A stretch of 64,000 nt of DNA from SZAS-103 sp038226665 (lineage in GTDB: Bacteria > Pseudomonadota > Gammaproteobacteria > Xanthomonadales > Xanthomonadaceae), in NCBI GenBank assembly GCA_038226665.1, contig JBBRQI010000009.1, positions 35,004-99,003 of the forward strand, written 5' to 3'. Within the stretch, counting starts at the first letter, position 1; each line of letters opens with the position of its first letter. Of this stretch, positions 18,794-28,362 are shown one piece after another. The translations under genes were made by a program, and so were the position numbers. The notes under the pieces are model-generated. The model made no database searches and was not told the DNA's origin. It saw nothing but the letters and a program-made list of their open reading frames with translations.

Positions 18794-19639
18794 ATGTCCA
18801 AGCGCGCCGTCGTGCGATCCACCCTGTTGCTCTCCACGATGCTGCTGGCCACTGCGTGCACCGCCGCGCCGGATGCGACGACAGCGTCGGTAGCTGCTTC
18901 GCCCGCGGTCGCAACGGTTGCCGCCGCTGCGAGCACCGCCCAAGTGGCATCCGCCGAAGCCGCGTCCGCCGCAGTCGATGCGACGACGCCGGTGGCGTCA
19001 ACCGCAGCAGCTTCGGTCGCAGACACGACTGCTGCGGCCGCGGTCGCCGCGCCGAAGGGCGTGCCGCCTGGCCCGGCGCCGGTGGAAGGCACCGACTACA
19101 CCTTGATCGACACCCCCGACCAGCCCAGCGGCGACAAGGTGCAGGTCACCGAGGTATTCGGCTACAGCTGCATCCACTGCTCGGATTTGCAGCCCGACCT
19201 GAGCAAGTGGAAAAAAACCCTGCCGGCCGACGTGCAGTTCAACTACCTGCCGGCAGCGTTCGGCGGCATCTGGGATGCATTCGCGCGCGCGTTCTTTGCT
19301 GCGCAGGCGATGGGCGTGCAGGAAAAGAGCCACGACAGCATTTTCAAGGCCGTGTTCGTCGACAAGCGCGTGGTCGCCGCCGAAGACATTCCGAAAATCT
19401 ATGCCGATTACGGCGTGGATCCGAAAACCTTTGCATCGACGATGCAGAGTTTCGCGGTCAGCGCGAAGGTAGCCGCTGCGCACGAACAGGAAGTGCGCTG
19501 GGGCATCGACTCGACGCCAACCCTGGTCGTGGACGGCAAGTACCGCGTGCAGGAGCTGCGAGCTGGCGGCCCCGCCGCGATGTTCCACACGATCGAGTGG
19601 CTGATCGCCAAACAGCGCCCCCTGCACGCGAAGCACTGA
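18794..19639 (+). CDS. dsbA: DsbA-family thiol:disulfide oxidoreductase, probable lipoprotein
   Basis: Periplasmic oxidoreductase that introduces disulfides into exported proteins. The thioredoxin fold shows CIHC at residues 126-129 (most DsbA have CPHC) and a cis-proline loop DSTPTLVVDG. The N-terminus has a lipobox-like LLATAC (Cys22), followed by an unusual ~65-residue Ala/Thr/Val-rich low-complexity linker before the catalytic domain, so the enzyme is probably tethered to a membrane. At 281 residues it is longer than soluble DsbA (~210) because of this linker. Position after cytochrome c4 and before an EEP nuclease is a conserved neighbourhood. Confidence 0.9.
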   Translation: MSKRAVVRSTLLLSTMLLATACTAAPDATTASVAASPAVATVAAAASTAQVASAEAASAAVDATTPVASTAAASVADTTAAAAVAAPKGVPPGPAPVEGTDYTLIDTPDQPSGDKVQVTEVFGYSCIHCSDLQPDLSKWKKTLPADVQFNYLPAAFGGIWDAFARAFFAAQAMGVQEKSHDSIFKAVFVDKRVVAAEDIPKIYADYGVDPKTFASTMQSFAVSAKVAAAHEQEVRWGIDSTPTLVVDGKYRVQELRAGGPAAMFHTIEWLIAKQRPLHAKH

Positions 19640-19685
19640 CATGACGTCTGCACGCGTCATCGTGCGGGCGCGATCCGCCTGACCG

Positions 19686-20441
19686 ATGACCGCGCGTCGC
19701 CTGCGACTGCTGAGCTGCAACATCCAGGCCGGGTCGAGCACCCAGCGCTATCGCGACTACGTGTCGCGCAGCTGGTCGCATGTGCTGCCGCACGGCAAGC
19801 GCGACAACCTCGCGGCGATCGCCGAACTGTGCAGCGACTTCGACATCGTCGGCTTGCAGGAAAGCGATGCCGGCAGCCTGCGCTCGGGGTTCACCAACCA
19901 GACCCATCGCATCGCCGAACTCGCCGGATTCCCGTTCTGGAGCCATCAGTCGAATCGCCGGGTCGGCGGCATCACCCATAGCGCAAACGGCTTGCTCAGC
20001 CGCGAACGTCCGTCCGAAATCCTCGACTATGCGTTGCCCGGCCGGGTTGGCGGGCGCGGCGCGCTGCTTGCGCGCTTCGGCGAGTCCGACGATTGCTTCA
20101 CCATCGCGATTGCGCATCTTTCGCTCGGCGCGCAATCGCGCGGCGCACAACTGGACTTCCTCGCCGACGTGCTCGCCGACGCGCGGCACGTCGTGCTGAT
20201 GGGCGATTTCAACTGCGGGCACGATGCGCCGGAAATGCAGAAGCTTTATCGCCGCACGCGCCTGCAGCCGCCAACCGCATACCCCGCGACGTTCCCGAGC
20301 TGGAAACCGGTACGCGCGCTCGACCACATCCTGTGCAGCGAAGGCATCGTCGCCGATCCGCCGCGCGCAATGGTCGCCGGCCGCTCGGATCACCTCGCGA
20401 TTGCACTGGAGCTGTCGCTGCCGACGAAGCAACTGGCCTGA
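19686..20441 (+). CDS. Endonuclease/exonuclease/phosphatase-family protein
   Basis: A 251-residue member of the EEP (DNase I-like) superfamily. Catalytic blocks are visible: LSCNIQAG at the start, IVGLQESDAG (metal-binding Glu), VVLMGDFNCGHDAPE, RALDHILCS and the terminal SDHLAIALEL (catalytic Asp-His). There is no signal peptide. It could cleave nucleic acids or phosphodiesters of another kind; in gammaproteobacteria the orthologue regularly sits next to dsbA, with no established role. A bidirectional terminator follows. Confidence 0.87.
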   Translation: MTARRLRLLSCNIQAGSSTQRYRDYVSRSWSHVLPHGKRDNLAAIAELCSDFDIVGLQESDAGSLRSGFTNQTHRIAELAGFPFWSHQSNRRVGGITHSANGLLSRERPSEILDYALPGRVGGRGALLARFGESDDCFTIAIAHLSLGAQSRGAQLDFLADVLADARHVVLMGDFNCGHDAPEMQKLYRRTRLQPPTAYPATFPSWKPVRALDHILCSEGIVADPPRAMVAGRSDHLAIALELSLPTKQLA

Positions 20442-20498
20442 ATGTCGTCGTTCGCATCATGTGTTGCGTGCGATCTCCAACTGGACTTTTCAATTGCG

Positions 20499-20534
20499 CA
20501 AAAAAAGACCGGCGATCGCTCGCCGGTCTTTTCG
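20499..20534. terminator. Bidirectional intrinsic terminator
   Basis: Nine-base-pair stem GACCGGCGA / TCGCCGGTC (20506-20514 and 20519-20527) with a four-base loop. It is preceded by an A-run and followed by TTTT, so it can end both the EEP nuclease message (plus) and the TonB receptor message (minus). Confidence 0.88.
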
Positions 20535-20551
20535 TTGCATGGGTGCCGCAA

Positions 20552-23533
20552 TCAGAACTTGTAAGTCAACTCTGCATACCAGAAGCGGAACGGCAGATCG
20601 TAGGTACCTGAGTCGTAGTTGTTCAGCGAGCAGGTCACGCAGATCGGAGGTTTCTGTGCGAACACGTTGTTCGCGCCGACGCCCAGCTTCAGGCCATCCA
20701 CTCCGAACGAATGATTCCAACTCAGTTGCACATCGTTGTAGACGGTGGCCTTGAGTTTGTGCAAGCCGGTCGGATTGCCGTCGGCGTCGGTCGCGCAGAA
20801 GGTGCTAGGGAAGTTCGCCAAACTGCAGTCTTCCTTGACCGCACTGATGTAACGCACGTTCCAGGCCGCATCCCAATCGCCAAACTTCCAACCGAACTGG
20901 ACGTTGGTCTTCCAACTCGGAATCGAGCTGTCGCCGACGCTTTGTTGCACCTCCGCGCCGACCACACGCCGCGAAGCGTTGCCGTCCTCATCCACCGCCT
21001 TGTAGCCGATCGTACGGGTGGCTTGCAGCCCAGCGCTGAGCTGGCCCCAGCTCGTCTGCGGCCCGATCCAATTGGCTTTCAGATCGAATCCGTTGGTGGT
21101 GATGGTGCCGAGGTTGGCGAGGAAATCCTTCGGCGGATTGAGGTCGCCGCTGGGGCCGCGGGTGAGGCCCGCGCATTCCGCGCTGCCGAACGCACTCGTG
21201 CCGAAGCACTTGTCGAGCAGAACCTGGAGATCGGGGGCCTGGATCGCCTTCTTGATCTTGTAGTGGTAGTAGTCCACCTCGAAGTCGAGCTTGGTCGACC
21301 AGGACAGGTTGTCCGCCCAGGACGGGCTGTACACGCCGCCGATGTTGTAGTTGTCGGACTTCTCGGGTTGCAGGTTCGGATTGCCGCCGGTGAAGGTCGT
21401 GATCTGGGTGTTGGCTTGCTGGAAGCCGTTCGGTACGCCCGAAGCACGGCAATTGGTTGCCAGCGTCGAGTTATTCCCCGGCACCACCACCGGCGAGCCG
21501 CTTGGACCACAAGGATCGGTCAAGGTCGCGCCGAATTGGGCCAAGCCAAACAGTTCGCCAAGATTCGGTGCGCGGAAGCCCTGCGAATACGTCCCACGGA
21601 CCACCAGATCCTCGATCGGCTGCCAACGCAAGCCGACCTTGCCGGTCGTAGCGCCGCCGAAGGTCGAGTAGTTGGAATAGCGCACTGCGAAATCGCTGCT
21701 GAAAGTCTGCAACCACGGCACCTGCAACTCGGCGTAGCCTTCATCCACGCTGTAATCGGCCTTGATCGGAATCGCGAAGGAGTCCTGCGATTCGCCCGTG
21801 CTGCGCAGCGGATCGGGATTGAAACTGCCTTCATACCGGCGATGCTCGTAGCCCACCGCGAAACCCGCATAACGATTGTCGCCCATCGCCCACAAATCGC
21901 CGGTTAGGTTGGCGTTGAGCAGGTCAAACACCTGCTTGCTTGAGTCGCGCTGGGTCGTGGTGACGTAGTTGAGCATCGCCGGAGTGATCGGCCGGCCCAA
22001 TCCACCGAACAGATCCAGCGGAGTGCAGCCCGGAGTCGCCGCACAGACAGCCGGATCGCCCAGTGCGATCTTGATATGGCCGATGTTGAAGCCGTTCAGA
22101 AACTCCTGCGACGCACTGTTTTCGGAATGCGCGTAATCCACGTTCCAGTCCATCCCGCGCAGGCCCCAGTTGACTGTGCCGGTGAGGCCCAGATTGACGT
22201 ACCAGGTGTCCACGCTCTGGGTGAAGATGCGCGGCCCGGCCTCGAGCGGACGCCTGGTGATGCCGAGGAAATTCGCCGTGCCATCACCGCACGTCGGCGA
22301 AGCGACTGCGCACAGGTCGATGTGGAAAGGATTGAACGGATTCAAACTCGAAATCGAGATGGTGTCGGCGATGCCGCCGGTTCCCGCAACCGGGCCGACG
22401 AAGATCGGCTCGGGAGCCGCCTGGTTGGTGGATTCACGGTTGTTGTACAGCGCCTTGGCATGAAACTGGATGCTGTCATTGACATCATAGTTGACGCTGG
22501 TGAACAGCGACTTGCGCTTGCTTGGCGTCAGCAGCAGGTTGAACGGGGCGTAGTTGAAGCGATCTGCGTTGGTGAAGTGATGGTAAGTGCCTGCGCCCGA
22601 ATCGGGATTGCCGCCGTTGTAGTTTGGCACCGTGGTGCCGTCGTTCAGCGCAAGACTGAAGAACGCACCGTCAGCACAACTACCGGTGGCAGGATTGTCC
22701 GGATCGCCCGATGAAGCGATTGCCGGATCGCAGAACCGGAAGCGTCCCTGCGGCGTGCCCGAGCTGATGCCAAATGGCCAGCCGGGTTCTCCGACTGAGG
22801 ACTGCGAGGACGCGCTGGAGCTGATTCCCTTGGAATCCACATAGCTGGCCGAGAACACGCCGTTGAACTTGTCGCCGCCGCCGCCCACCGTGACATCGGC
22901 TTCGTTGTCGTCCCCGCCGTGGCCATAGCTGCCGCCTTTTACATGCACCTGCGCGCCATTGAATTTCTTGCGGGTGATGATGTTGACCACGCCAGCGATC
23001 GCATCCGAACCGTAGATTGCCGAAGCGCCGTCTTCCAGCACTTCGATGCGATCCACGATCGCCAATGGAATCGTGTTGAGATCGGCGCTGCCGCTGACAC
23101 CCGAGGCCGAGGATTCGTTGACCCAGCGGATGCCGTCAACCAATACCAATACGCGCTTGGAGCCGAGGTTTCGCAAGTCCACCTGCGCCGAACCGGCACC
23201 GATGCCGCCGCCGTCGGACGGATAACCGAAGTTGCCGGACGAGTTGACCTTGGCGTTGGTCGCCTGACCGCTCGAGGACAAGGTCTGGAGATATTGCCCG
23301 ATCGAGGTCGCGCCGCTCTTGTCGATGGTCTCGCGAGTAATGATCGCGACGGGCGCGCTGGTCACCTTGTTGGTCTGCTTGATGCGTGAACCGGTGACGG
23401 TCACGCGGTCAAGGGTCTTGGGCGTCTGGCCTGTCGTGGTGCTGGACGCGTCCTGCGCCAATGCGGGCAGCGCGGCGGGCAAGAGTGCGGCAAGGACTGC
23501 TGCACACAGGCGGCTACGACGGATCGTGGTCAT
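20552..23533 (-). CDS. TonB-dependent outer-membrane receptor
   Basis: A 993-residue outer-membrane receptor. The signal peptide ends near ALPALAQDAS, followed by the sequence LDRVTVTGSRIKQTN that opens the plug domain in many xanthomonad and caulobacter receptors. The plug (to about residue 190) contains GSKRVLVLVDGIRW, NTIPLAIVDRIEVLEDGASAI (broken here for brevity) and AIAGVVNIITRK. The remainder is a long beta barrel ending in the expected aromatic WYAELTYKF. The ligand is unknown: no siderophore, vitamin or glycan genes are adjacent. The ATG at 23533 was chosen because it gives the signal peptide; a 12-bp inverted repeat lies 51 bp upstream. Confidence 0.93.
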   Translation of the reverse strand: MTTIRRSRLCAAVLAALLPAALPALAQDASSTTTGQTPKTLDRVTVTGSRIKQTNKVTSAPVAIITRETIDKSGATSIGQYLQTLSSSGQATNAKVNSSGNFGYPSDGGGIGAGSAQVDLRNLGSKRVLVLVDGIRWVNESSASGVSGSADLNTIPLAIVDRIEVLEDGASAIYGSDAIAGVVNIITRKKFNGAQVHVKGGSYGHGGDDNEADVTVGGGGDKFNGVFSASYVDSKGISSSASSQSSVGEPGWPFGISSGTPQGRFRFCDPAIASSGDPDNPATGSCADGAFFSLALNDGTTVPNYNGGNPDSGAGTYHHFTNADRFNYAPFNLLLTPSKRKSLFTSVNYDVNDSIQFHAKALYNNRESTNQAAPEPIFVGPVAGTGGIADTISISSLNPFNPFHIDLCAVASPTCGDGTANFLGITRRPLEAGPRIFTQSVDTWYVNLGLTGTVNWGLRGMDWNVDYAHSENSASQEFLNGFNIGHIKIALGDPAVCAATPGCTPLDLFGGLGRPITPAMLNYVTTTQRDSSKQVFDLLNANLTGDLWAMGDNRYAGFAVGYEHRRYEGSFNPDPLRSTGESQDSFAIPIKADYSVDEGYAELQVPWLQTFSSDFAVRYSNYSTFGGATTGKVGLRWQPIEDLVVRGTYSQGFRAPNLGELFGLAQFGATLTDPCGPSGSPVVVPGNNSTLATNCRASGVPNGFQQANTQITTFTGGNPNLQPEKSDNYNIGGVYSPSWADNLSWSTKLDFEVDYYHYKIKKAIQAPDLQVLLDKCFGTSAFGSAECAGLTRGPSGDLNPPKDFLANLGTITTNGFDLKANWIGPQTSWGQLSAGLQATRTIGYKAVDEDGNASRRVVGAEVQQSVGDSSIPSWKTNVQFGWKFGDWDAAWNVRYISAVKEDCSLANFPSTFCATDADGNPTGLHKLKATVYNDVQLSWNHSFGVDGLKLGVGANNVFAQKPPICVTCSLNNYDSGTYDLPFRFWYAELTYKF

Positions 23534-23583
23534 CAATATCTCCCCAGAGATGGTGGTGCGTCGGCCAGAGCCGGCGCGTCCGG

Positions 23584-23595
23584 TGTTTGTAAACA
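23584..23595. promoter_or_regulatory. Palindromic operator candidate upstream of the TonB receptor
   Basis: TGTTT-GT-AAACA is a perfect five-base inverted repeat in an AT-rich patch between the TonB receptor (minus) and slt (plus). A regulator-binding site is possible, but no regulator gene is nearby. Confidence 0.35.
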
Positions 23596-23723
23596 ATGTG
23601 TGAAGCGAGTGCAAGTGCAATGCTTCGGAATGACGTTCGGCACGCCGCAACAGATGGCGCAACGACTTCGCATGCGCGGGCCAGACACGGCCGCAAGCTG
23701 CGCTTCGGCTACACTTCGACCCC

Positions 23724-25757
23724 ATGCGAACAATCCTGCTTTCAGTCGGCTGGCTGCTGTTTTCGGCCGCCTCCGCGCAACCGGCCACTTCAGCGCAACC
23801 TGACTCGGGCCAGCTCGCGCAGGCACGCGAGGCGCTGACCCAAGCCGAAGCCGGACAGCTCGATCCGGCGCTCGCGCGCCGATTGGCGAACGATCCACTC
23901 GCTTCATGGATCGACTATGCGTCGTTGCGCCGCAACCTTGCGGATGCCGATCCCGGCGCAGTGCGCGGGTTCCTCGACCGCTACCCGGGCCAGGTCGCCG
24001 CGAACCTGCTGCGCGATGCGTGGCTGGGTGAACTCGACAAACGCAAGGACTGGCGGAATTTCCGCGCGTTCCGCACCAATGACAGCTACGCCAAGGACAG
24101 CAGCGCATCGCTGCGTTGCGCGGATCTCGCCGCGCGGCTCGATGCGGGCGAGCCGGATGCCGATTGGTTCGACGATGCGCTCGCGCAGTGGAAAAATGGC
24201 GATGCGGTGCCTGTCGATTGCGACGCAGCGTTCGCATTCCTCGACGCACGCGGCAAGCTCATCCCGGAATTACGCTGGAAGCGCATCGATGCCGCCGCCG
24301 AGGACGGAGCGACCAGCGTGATGCGCCAAGCGGCGCGCGGGCTGTCGCCCGAGCAAGCAGCCCTCGTATCCGCATACGCCGCCTTCATCGACGCACCTAA
24401 CGACAGCGCGTTGGGCTGGCCGAAAACCGAACGCAGCCGCCGCATGGTCGCGATCGGATTGGCCCGTCAAGCCAAGCGCGATCCCGGCAGCGCCGAAGCG
24501 CATCTTGCGCGACTCGCACCGGCACTGCAGATGGGCGAGCCCGATCGCGGCCGCGTGCAGTATGCGATTGCGTTATGGACCGTGAGTTCGTACCTGCCCG
24601 GTTCCGCGCAACGCCTCGCGGCCGTGCCTGCATCGGCGTTCGATGCGAAGTTGCACGAATGGCAGGTGCGCGAGGCGATCGCACGCGGCGACGATGCAGC
24701 TGCGATCAAGGCGATCGTCGCGATGGATCCGGTGCAGCGCAACGATCCGCGCTGGCAATATTTCGAAGCCCGACTGCGCGAGCGCCACGGCGATGCGAAA
24801 GCCGCGAATGCGTTGTACGCGCAGGCCGCGCGCACCGCGACGTACCACGGTTTCCTCGCCGCCGATCGCCTGCATCAGGCTTACAACATCTGCCCGATCG
24901 AATTGCATTCGGGCAACGCCGAACGCGCGAAAGTCGCGGCGACGCCGGCACTGATCCGCGCATTCGAGCTGTTCCAGGTCGATCGCACGGCATGGGCCGA
25001 ACGCGAATGGAAACAGGCCGTGTCCGGTTTCGACGACCACCAGCGGCAGATCGCCGTCGCGCTCGCGCAGGATGCGGGCTGGTACGACCGCGCGACCTTC
25101 GCGCTTGGCATGGATGCGTCCGGCAAGCCGGCGCCGGATGAGTTGCGCATGTACAGCTTGCGGTTCCCTCTCAATGAGGCGAATACCTTGCGCGAGAAGG
25201 CGCGCGCCAACGGGATCGACGCCGCCTGGGTCGCAGCCGAGATCCGCGCCGAGAGCGCGTGGATGCCTTACGCGCGTTCGGGTGCGGACGCGCGCGGATT
25301 GATGCAGTTGCTGCCTTCCGTTGGCGCGCACGTCGCTCGCACGCTGGGCATCGCCTGGAGCGGCGGCGACATGCTGTACCAGCCGCAGGTCAGCATCACC
25401 CTCGGCAGCGCCTTCCTGCGCGAGATGCTGGATCGCTACAACGGCCGCATCTATCTTGCTATCGGCGCCTATAACGCCGGCGCTGGGCCGGTGAACCGGT
25501 GGCTCGCGCAACGCGCGCAGCTCGACCCGGATTTCTGGATCGAAACCGTGAGCTACAAGGAAACCCGCGACTACATCATGCGCGTGCTCGCTTTCTCGGT
25601 GATCTACGACTGGCGCTTCGATGGCAAGGCCGTTCCGCTGTCGGATCGCATGCTCGGCCGCACCGTGCCGGATGCCCAGAAACGCCATTTCGTGTGCGCG
25701 CTCGCGCCGTCCAATCCAGCCCCCGCAGTTTCAGGCGCAATGGACGCGACGCAATGA
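23724..25757 (+). CDS. slt: Soluble lytic murein transglycosylase (Slt70-like)
   Basis: Periplasmic enzyme that cleaves the MurNAc-GlcNAc bond of peptidoglycan, forming 1,6-anhydro ends. The 677-residue protein has a signal peptide (ending FSAASAQ), a long alpha-helical superhelical U/L domain to about residue 480, and a C-terminal SLT domain. The catalytic Glu is E510 in AAEIRAESAWMPYA; family motifs ARGLMQLLPSVG and YLAIGAYNAGAGPVNRWL follow. The length equals E. coli Slt70 plus a modest extension. Its stop overlaps the start of the SDR gene (ATGA), indicating translational coupling. Confidence 0.94.
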   Translation: MRTILLSVGWLLFSAASAQPATSAQPDSGQLAQAREALTQAEAGQLDPALARRLANDPLASWIDYASLRRNLADADPGAVRGFLDRYPGQVAANLLRDAWLGELDKRKDWRNFRAFRTNDSYAKDSSASLRCADLAARLDAGEPDADWFDDALAQWKNGDAVPVDCDAAFAFLDARGKLIPELRWKRIDAAAEDGATSVMRQAARGLSPEQAALVSAYAAFIDAPNDSALGWPKTERSRRMVAIGLARQAKRDPGSAEAHLARLAPALQMGEPDRGRVQYAIALWTVSSYLPGSAQRLAAVPASAFDAKLHEWQVREAIARGDDAAAIKAIVAMDPVQRNDPRWQYFEARLRERHGDAKAANALYAQAARTATYHGFLAADRLHQAYNICPIELHSGNAERAKVAATPALIRAFELFQVDRTAWAEREWKQAVSGFDDHQRQIAVALAQDAGWYDRATFALGMDASGKPAPDELRMYSLRFPLNEANTLREKARANGIDAAWVAAEIRAESAWMPYARSGADARGLMQLLPSVGAHVARTLGIAWSGGDMLYQPQVSITLGSAFLREMLDRYNGRIYLAIGAYNAGAGPVNRWLAQRAQLDPDFWIETVSYKETRDYIMRVLAFSVIYDWRFDGKAVPLSDRMLGRTVPDAQKRHFVCALAPSNPAPAVSGAMDATQ

Positions 25758-26704
25758 ACGCACCACTGAACGTTGCCGTGCTCGGCGGCACCGGCTTCGT
25801 CGGCCACGCACTGGTCGAGCGGCTGGTTGCCGAAGGCCATGCCGTCACCGTGGTCAGCCGCAACAACGCGCGCCATCTCGATCGTTCGCTGCCACCGAAT
25901 GCCGCGGTCCGCGATTGCGACGAATACGATGCGGCCGCGCTGGCGCGCGCAATCCGTGGCAGCGATGTCGCGATCAACCTCGTCGGCATCCTCAACGATC
26001 CGGGCATCGGCGACTCGGACCGCGGTTTCCAGCGCGCGCACGTCGAGCTCACGCGCCATCTGATCGCCGCATGCAATGCGAGCGACGTACCACGCCTGCT
26101 GCAAATGAGCGCACTCAACGCCGGTCGCGGACGCAGCCATTACCTGCGCACGCGCGGCGAAGCCGAGGAACTCGTGAAAACCTCGTCGCTCGACTGGACG
26201 ATCTTTCAGCCATCGGTGATCTTCGGTTCTGGCGACGGCTTGTTCTGCCGCTTCGCCGCGTTGCTGAAGATTGCGCCAGTGCTGCCGCTTGCACGTGCAA
26301 CGGCGAAGTTCGCGCCGGTGTGGATCGGCGATGTCGTCGAAGCATTCGTTTGTTCGCTGGGCGATGAACGCACTTTCCGCCAAAGTTACGAACTGTATGG
26401 GCCAGATGTGGTGACGCTCGCGCAAATCGTGCAGATGACCGCGCAGCAGATGCGCCTGCGCCGCTTCGTCGCGCCGCTGCCCGATGCGCTCGGTCGCATG
26501 CAGGCGTTCGCGATGGATTTCGTGCCGGGCAAACCGTTCTCGAGCGACAACTACCGTTCACTGCTCACCGATTCGGTCGGCGGCATCGACGGCCTGCATC
26601 GGCTCGGCATCGTGCCGACGAAGATCGCCGCGATCCTGCCCGATATCCTCGGCCACGGTGAAAACCGACAGGCGCGGCTGGATCGCTACCGCGCGCGGTT
26701 CTGA
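25754..26704 (+). CDS. NDUFA9-like atypical short-chain dehydrogenase
   Basis: A 316-residue NAD(P)-binding protein with an N-terminal Rossmann motif VLGGTGFVGHALVERL and the continuation HLIAACNASDVPRLLQMSAL, like the complex I NDUFA9 accessory family (atypical SDR). The active-site YxxxK of classical SDRs is replaced by YLRTRGEAE, consistent with this group being structural or quinone-associated rather than a normal dehydrogenase. Its ATG overlaps the slt stop by 4 bp, and cca follows 28 bp later. The function in bacteria is not settled. Confidence 0.85.
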   Translation: MNAPLNVAVLGGTGFVGHALVERLVAEGHAVTVVSRNNARHLDRSLPPNAAVRDCDEYDAAALARAIRGSDVAINLVGILNDPGIGDSDRGFQRAHVELTRHLIAACNASDVPRLLQMSALNAGRGRSHYLRTRGEAEELVKTSSLDWTIFQPSVIFGSGDGLFCRFAALLKIAPVLPLARATAKFAPVWIGDVVEAFVCSLGDERTFRQSYELYGPDVVTLAQIVQMTAQQMRLRRFVAPLPDALGRMQAFAMDFVPGKPFSSDNYRSLLTDSVGGIDGLHRLGIVPTKIAAILPDILGHGENRQARLDRYRARF

Positions 26705-26732
26705 TCACAGACGCCCTGATTTCAATCGACGG

Positions 26733-27974
26733 ATGCACACCCAACACATCCAGGCTTATCTCGTCGGCGGCGCGGTACGCGATCGGCTGCTCGGTCGACC
26801 GCATGGAGATCGCGACTGGGTCGTCGTCGGCGCAACACCAGCACGGATGATCGCGCGCGGCTTCAAGCCGGTCGGTCGCGATTTCCCGGTGTTCCTGCAT
26901 CCGACCACCCACGAGGAATACGCACTCGCGCGCACCGAGCGCAAATCGGCGCGCGGGTATCGCGGCTTCGTCGTCGACGCCGATCCGGCAGTGACGCTCG
27001 ACGAGGATCTTGCGCGTCGCGATTTCACCATCAATGCGATCGCGCAGGATTCCGAAGGCGCGCTCATCGATCCGTTCAACGGCGTGCGCGATCTCGAAGC
27101 ACGCGTGTTGCGCCACGTCTCGCCCGCATTCGTCGAAGACCCGGTGCGCGTGCTGCGCGCTGCGCGTTTCATTGCGCGCTTAGCGCCGCTGGGTTTTGTG
27201 GTGGCAGCGGAGACGATGGATCTCATGCGCGCGATGGTCGTTGACGGGGAGATCGACCATCTCGTTCCCGAACGCGTGTGGCAGGAACTCGCACGCGCGC
27301 TGGCCGAGCCACAGCCGTCGGCATTTCTTGCGACGCTGCGCGACGCCGGTGCGCTTGTGCGCATCCTTCCCGAAGTCGATGCGCTGTACGGCGTGCCGCA
27401 GCGTGCGGAGTTCCACCCGGAAATCGACACCGGCATCCACCAGCAGATGGTCAGCGACATGGCGGCAAGGCTCGCGCCAGGCGATGCGCTGGTCGGATTC
27501 GCCGCGCTCACCCACGACCTCGGCAAGGCGCTCACGCCGAAGGACGTGTTGCCGAAACACATCGGCCACGAACACGCCGGACTCGCACCGCTCGACGCCT
27601 TGTGCGAGCGGCTGAAAGTGCCAGCCGCGCAACGCGAACTCGCGACGATCGCTTGTCGCGAACATCTGAACGTGCATCGCATCGATGCCTTGCGCGACGA
27701 GACCGTGCACGATTTGATCGCGCGCTGCGATGGTTTCCGCAAGCCCGAACGCATCGACCAGCTCGCGACCGTCTGCGAAGCCGACAAGCGCGGCCGCCTC
27801 GGCATGCAGGACAGCGCTTATCCGCAAGCCGCGCTGCTGCGCGCGCTGCATCGCGCCGCGCTCGCGGTGCATGCGCGCGAACTGGTCGCGCAAGGCGCGG
27901 TCGGCGAGGAAGTCGGCGTCCGCCTGCGCGTGGCGCGTATCGCTGCAATCCACGCAGCGCGTTCGCAAGGCTGA
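26733..27974 (+). CDS. cca: Multifunctional CCA-adding tRNA nucleotidyltransferase
   Basis: Adds or repairs the 3'-terminal CCA of tRNAs without a template. The class II nucleotidyltransferase head is visible as LVGGAVRDRLLGRPHGDRDW with the metal-binding aspartates, followed by RRDFTINAIA and the neck motif VEDPVRVLRAARFIARL. The C-terminal half has an HD phosphohydrolase domain (FAALTHDLGKALTP), which marks the gammaproteobacterial form having phosphatase/phosphodiesterase activity. The 413-residue length is typical. It is the third gene of the slt-SDR-cca run and ends 1 bp before the convergent VanZ gene. Confidence 0.95.
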   Translation: MHTQHIQAYLVGGAVRDRLLGRPHGDRDWVVVGATPARMIARGFKPVGRDFPVFLHPTTHEEYALARTERKSARGYRGFVVDADPAVTLDEDLARRDFTINAIAQDSEGALIDPFNGVRDLEARVLRHVSPAFVEDPVRVLRAARFIARLAPLGFVVAAETMDLMRAMVVDGEIDHLVPERVWQELARALAEPQPSAFLATLRDAGALVRILPEVDALYGVPQRAEFHPEIDTGIHQQMVSDMAARLAPGDALVGFAALTHDLGKALTPKDVLPKHIGHEHAGLAPLDALCERLKVPAAQRELATIACREHLNVHRIDALRDETVHDLIARCDGFRKPERIDQLATVCEADKRGRLGMQDSAYPQAALLRALHRAALAVHARELVAQGAVGEEVGVRLRVARIAAIHAARSQG

Positions 27975-27975
27975 T

Positions 27976-28362
27976 TCAACCCAGGCGCGCGTCGATCCGT
28001 TGCAGCCAGGTGGCAAACGGCGTCCACGCCGTTGCAAGCCCGATCGCCACGCCGATGGCATCGATCATCCCGTCGTAGGCGGACATGTCGCGGTAGTCGG
28101 TCAGGTAACCCTGCGCGAATTCGAGCGCGATGCCGAGCGCGACCATCGCCGCCGCCGCGACCAGCCACTCGTTGCGCTTCGCATACAACTGCACCGCCAT
28201 CGCCGCGAGGCAAAGGTAGGCGAAGCCATGGTCGAACTTGCCGATCGTCAGCCAGTACGGAATCGGCGGCGCGGGCATCAGCGACAGCACGATCGTGCCG
28301 AGGATCATCGCGGTCCACACGGCGATCCACAAACGCGGCCGATGGAACGAACGCAACATCAC
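27976..28362 (-). CDS. VanZ-family small membrane protein
   Basis: A 128-residue protein with about four hydrophobic segments. The VanZ-like signature is visible in the SLMPAPPIP turn, the GKFDHGFAYLCLA segment and ALEFAQGYLTDYRDMSAYDGMIDAIG (split here: ALEFAQGYL, then SAYDGMIDA). VanZ proteins confer low-level teicoplanin resistance in enterococci; bacterial homologues like this are of unknown role. It overlaps the end of the MidA-like gene by 4 bp, so the pair is translationally coupled. Confidence 0.85.
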   Translation of the reverse strand: MMLRSFHRPRLWIAVWTAMILGTIVLSLMPAPPIPYWLTIGKFDHGFAYLCLAAMAVQLYAKRNEWLVAAAAMVALGIALEFAQGYLTDYRDMSAYDGMIDAIGVAIGLATAWTPFATWLQRIDARLG

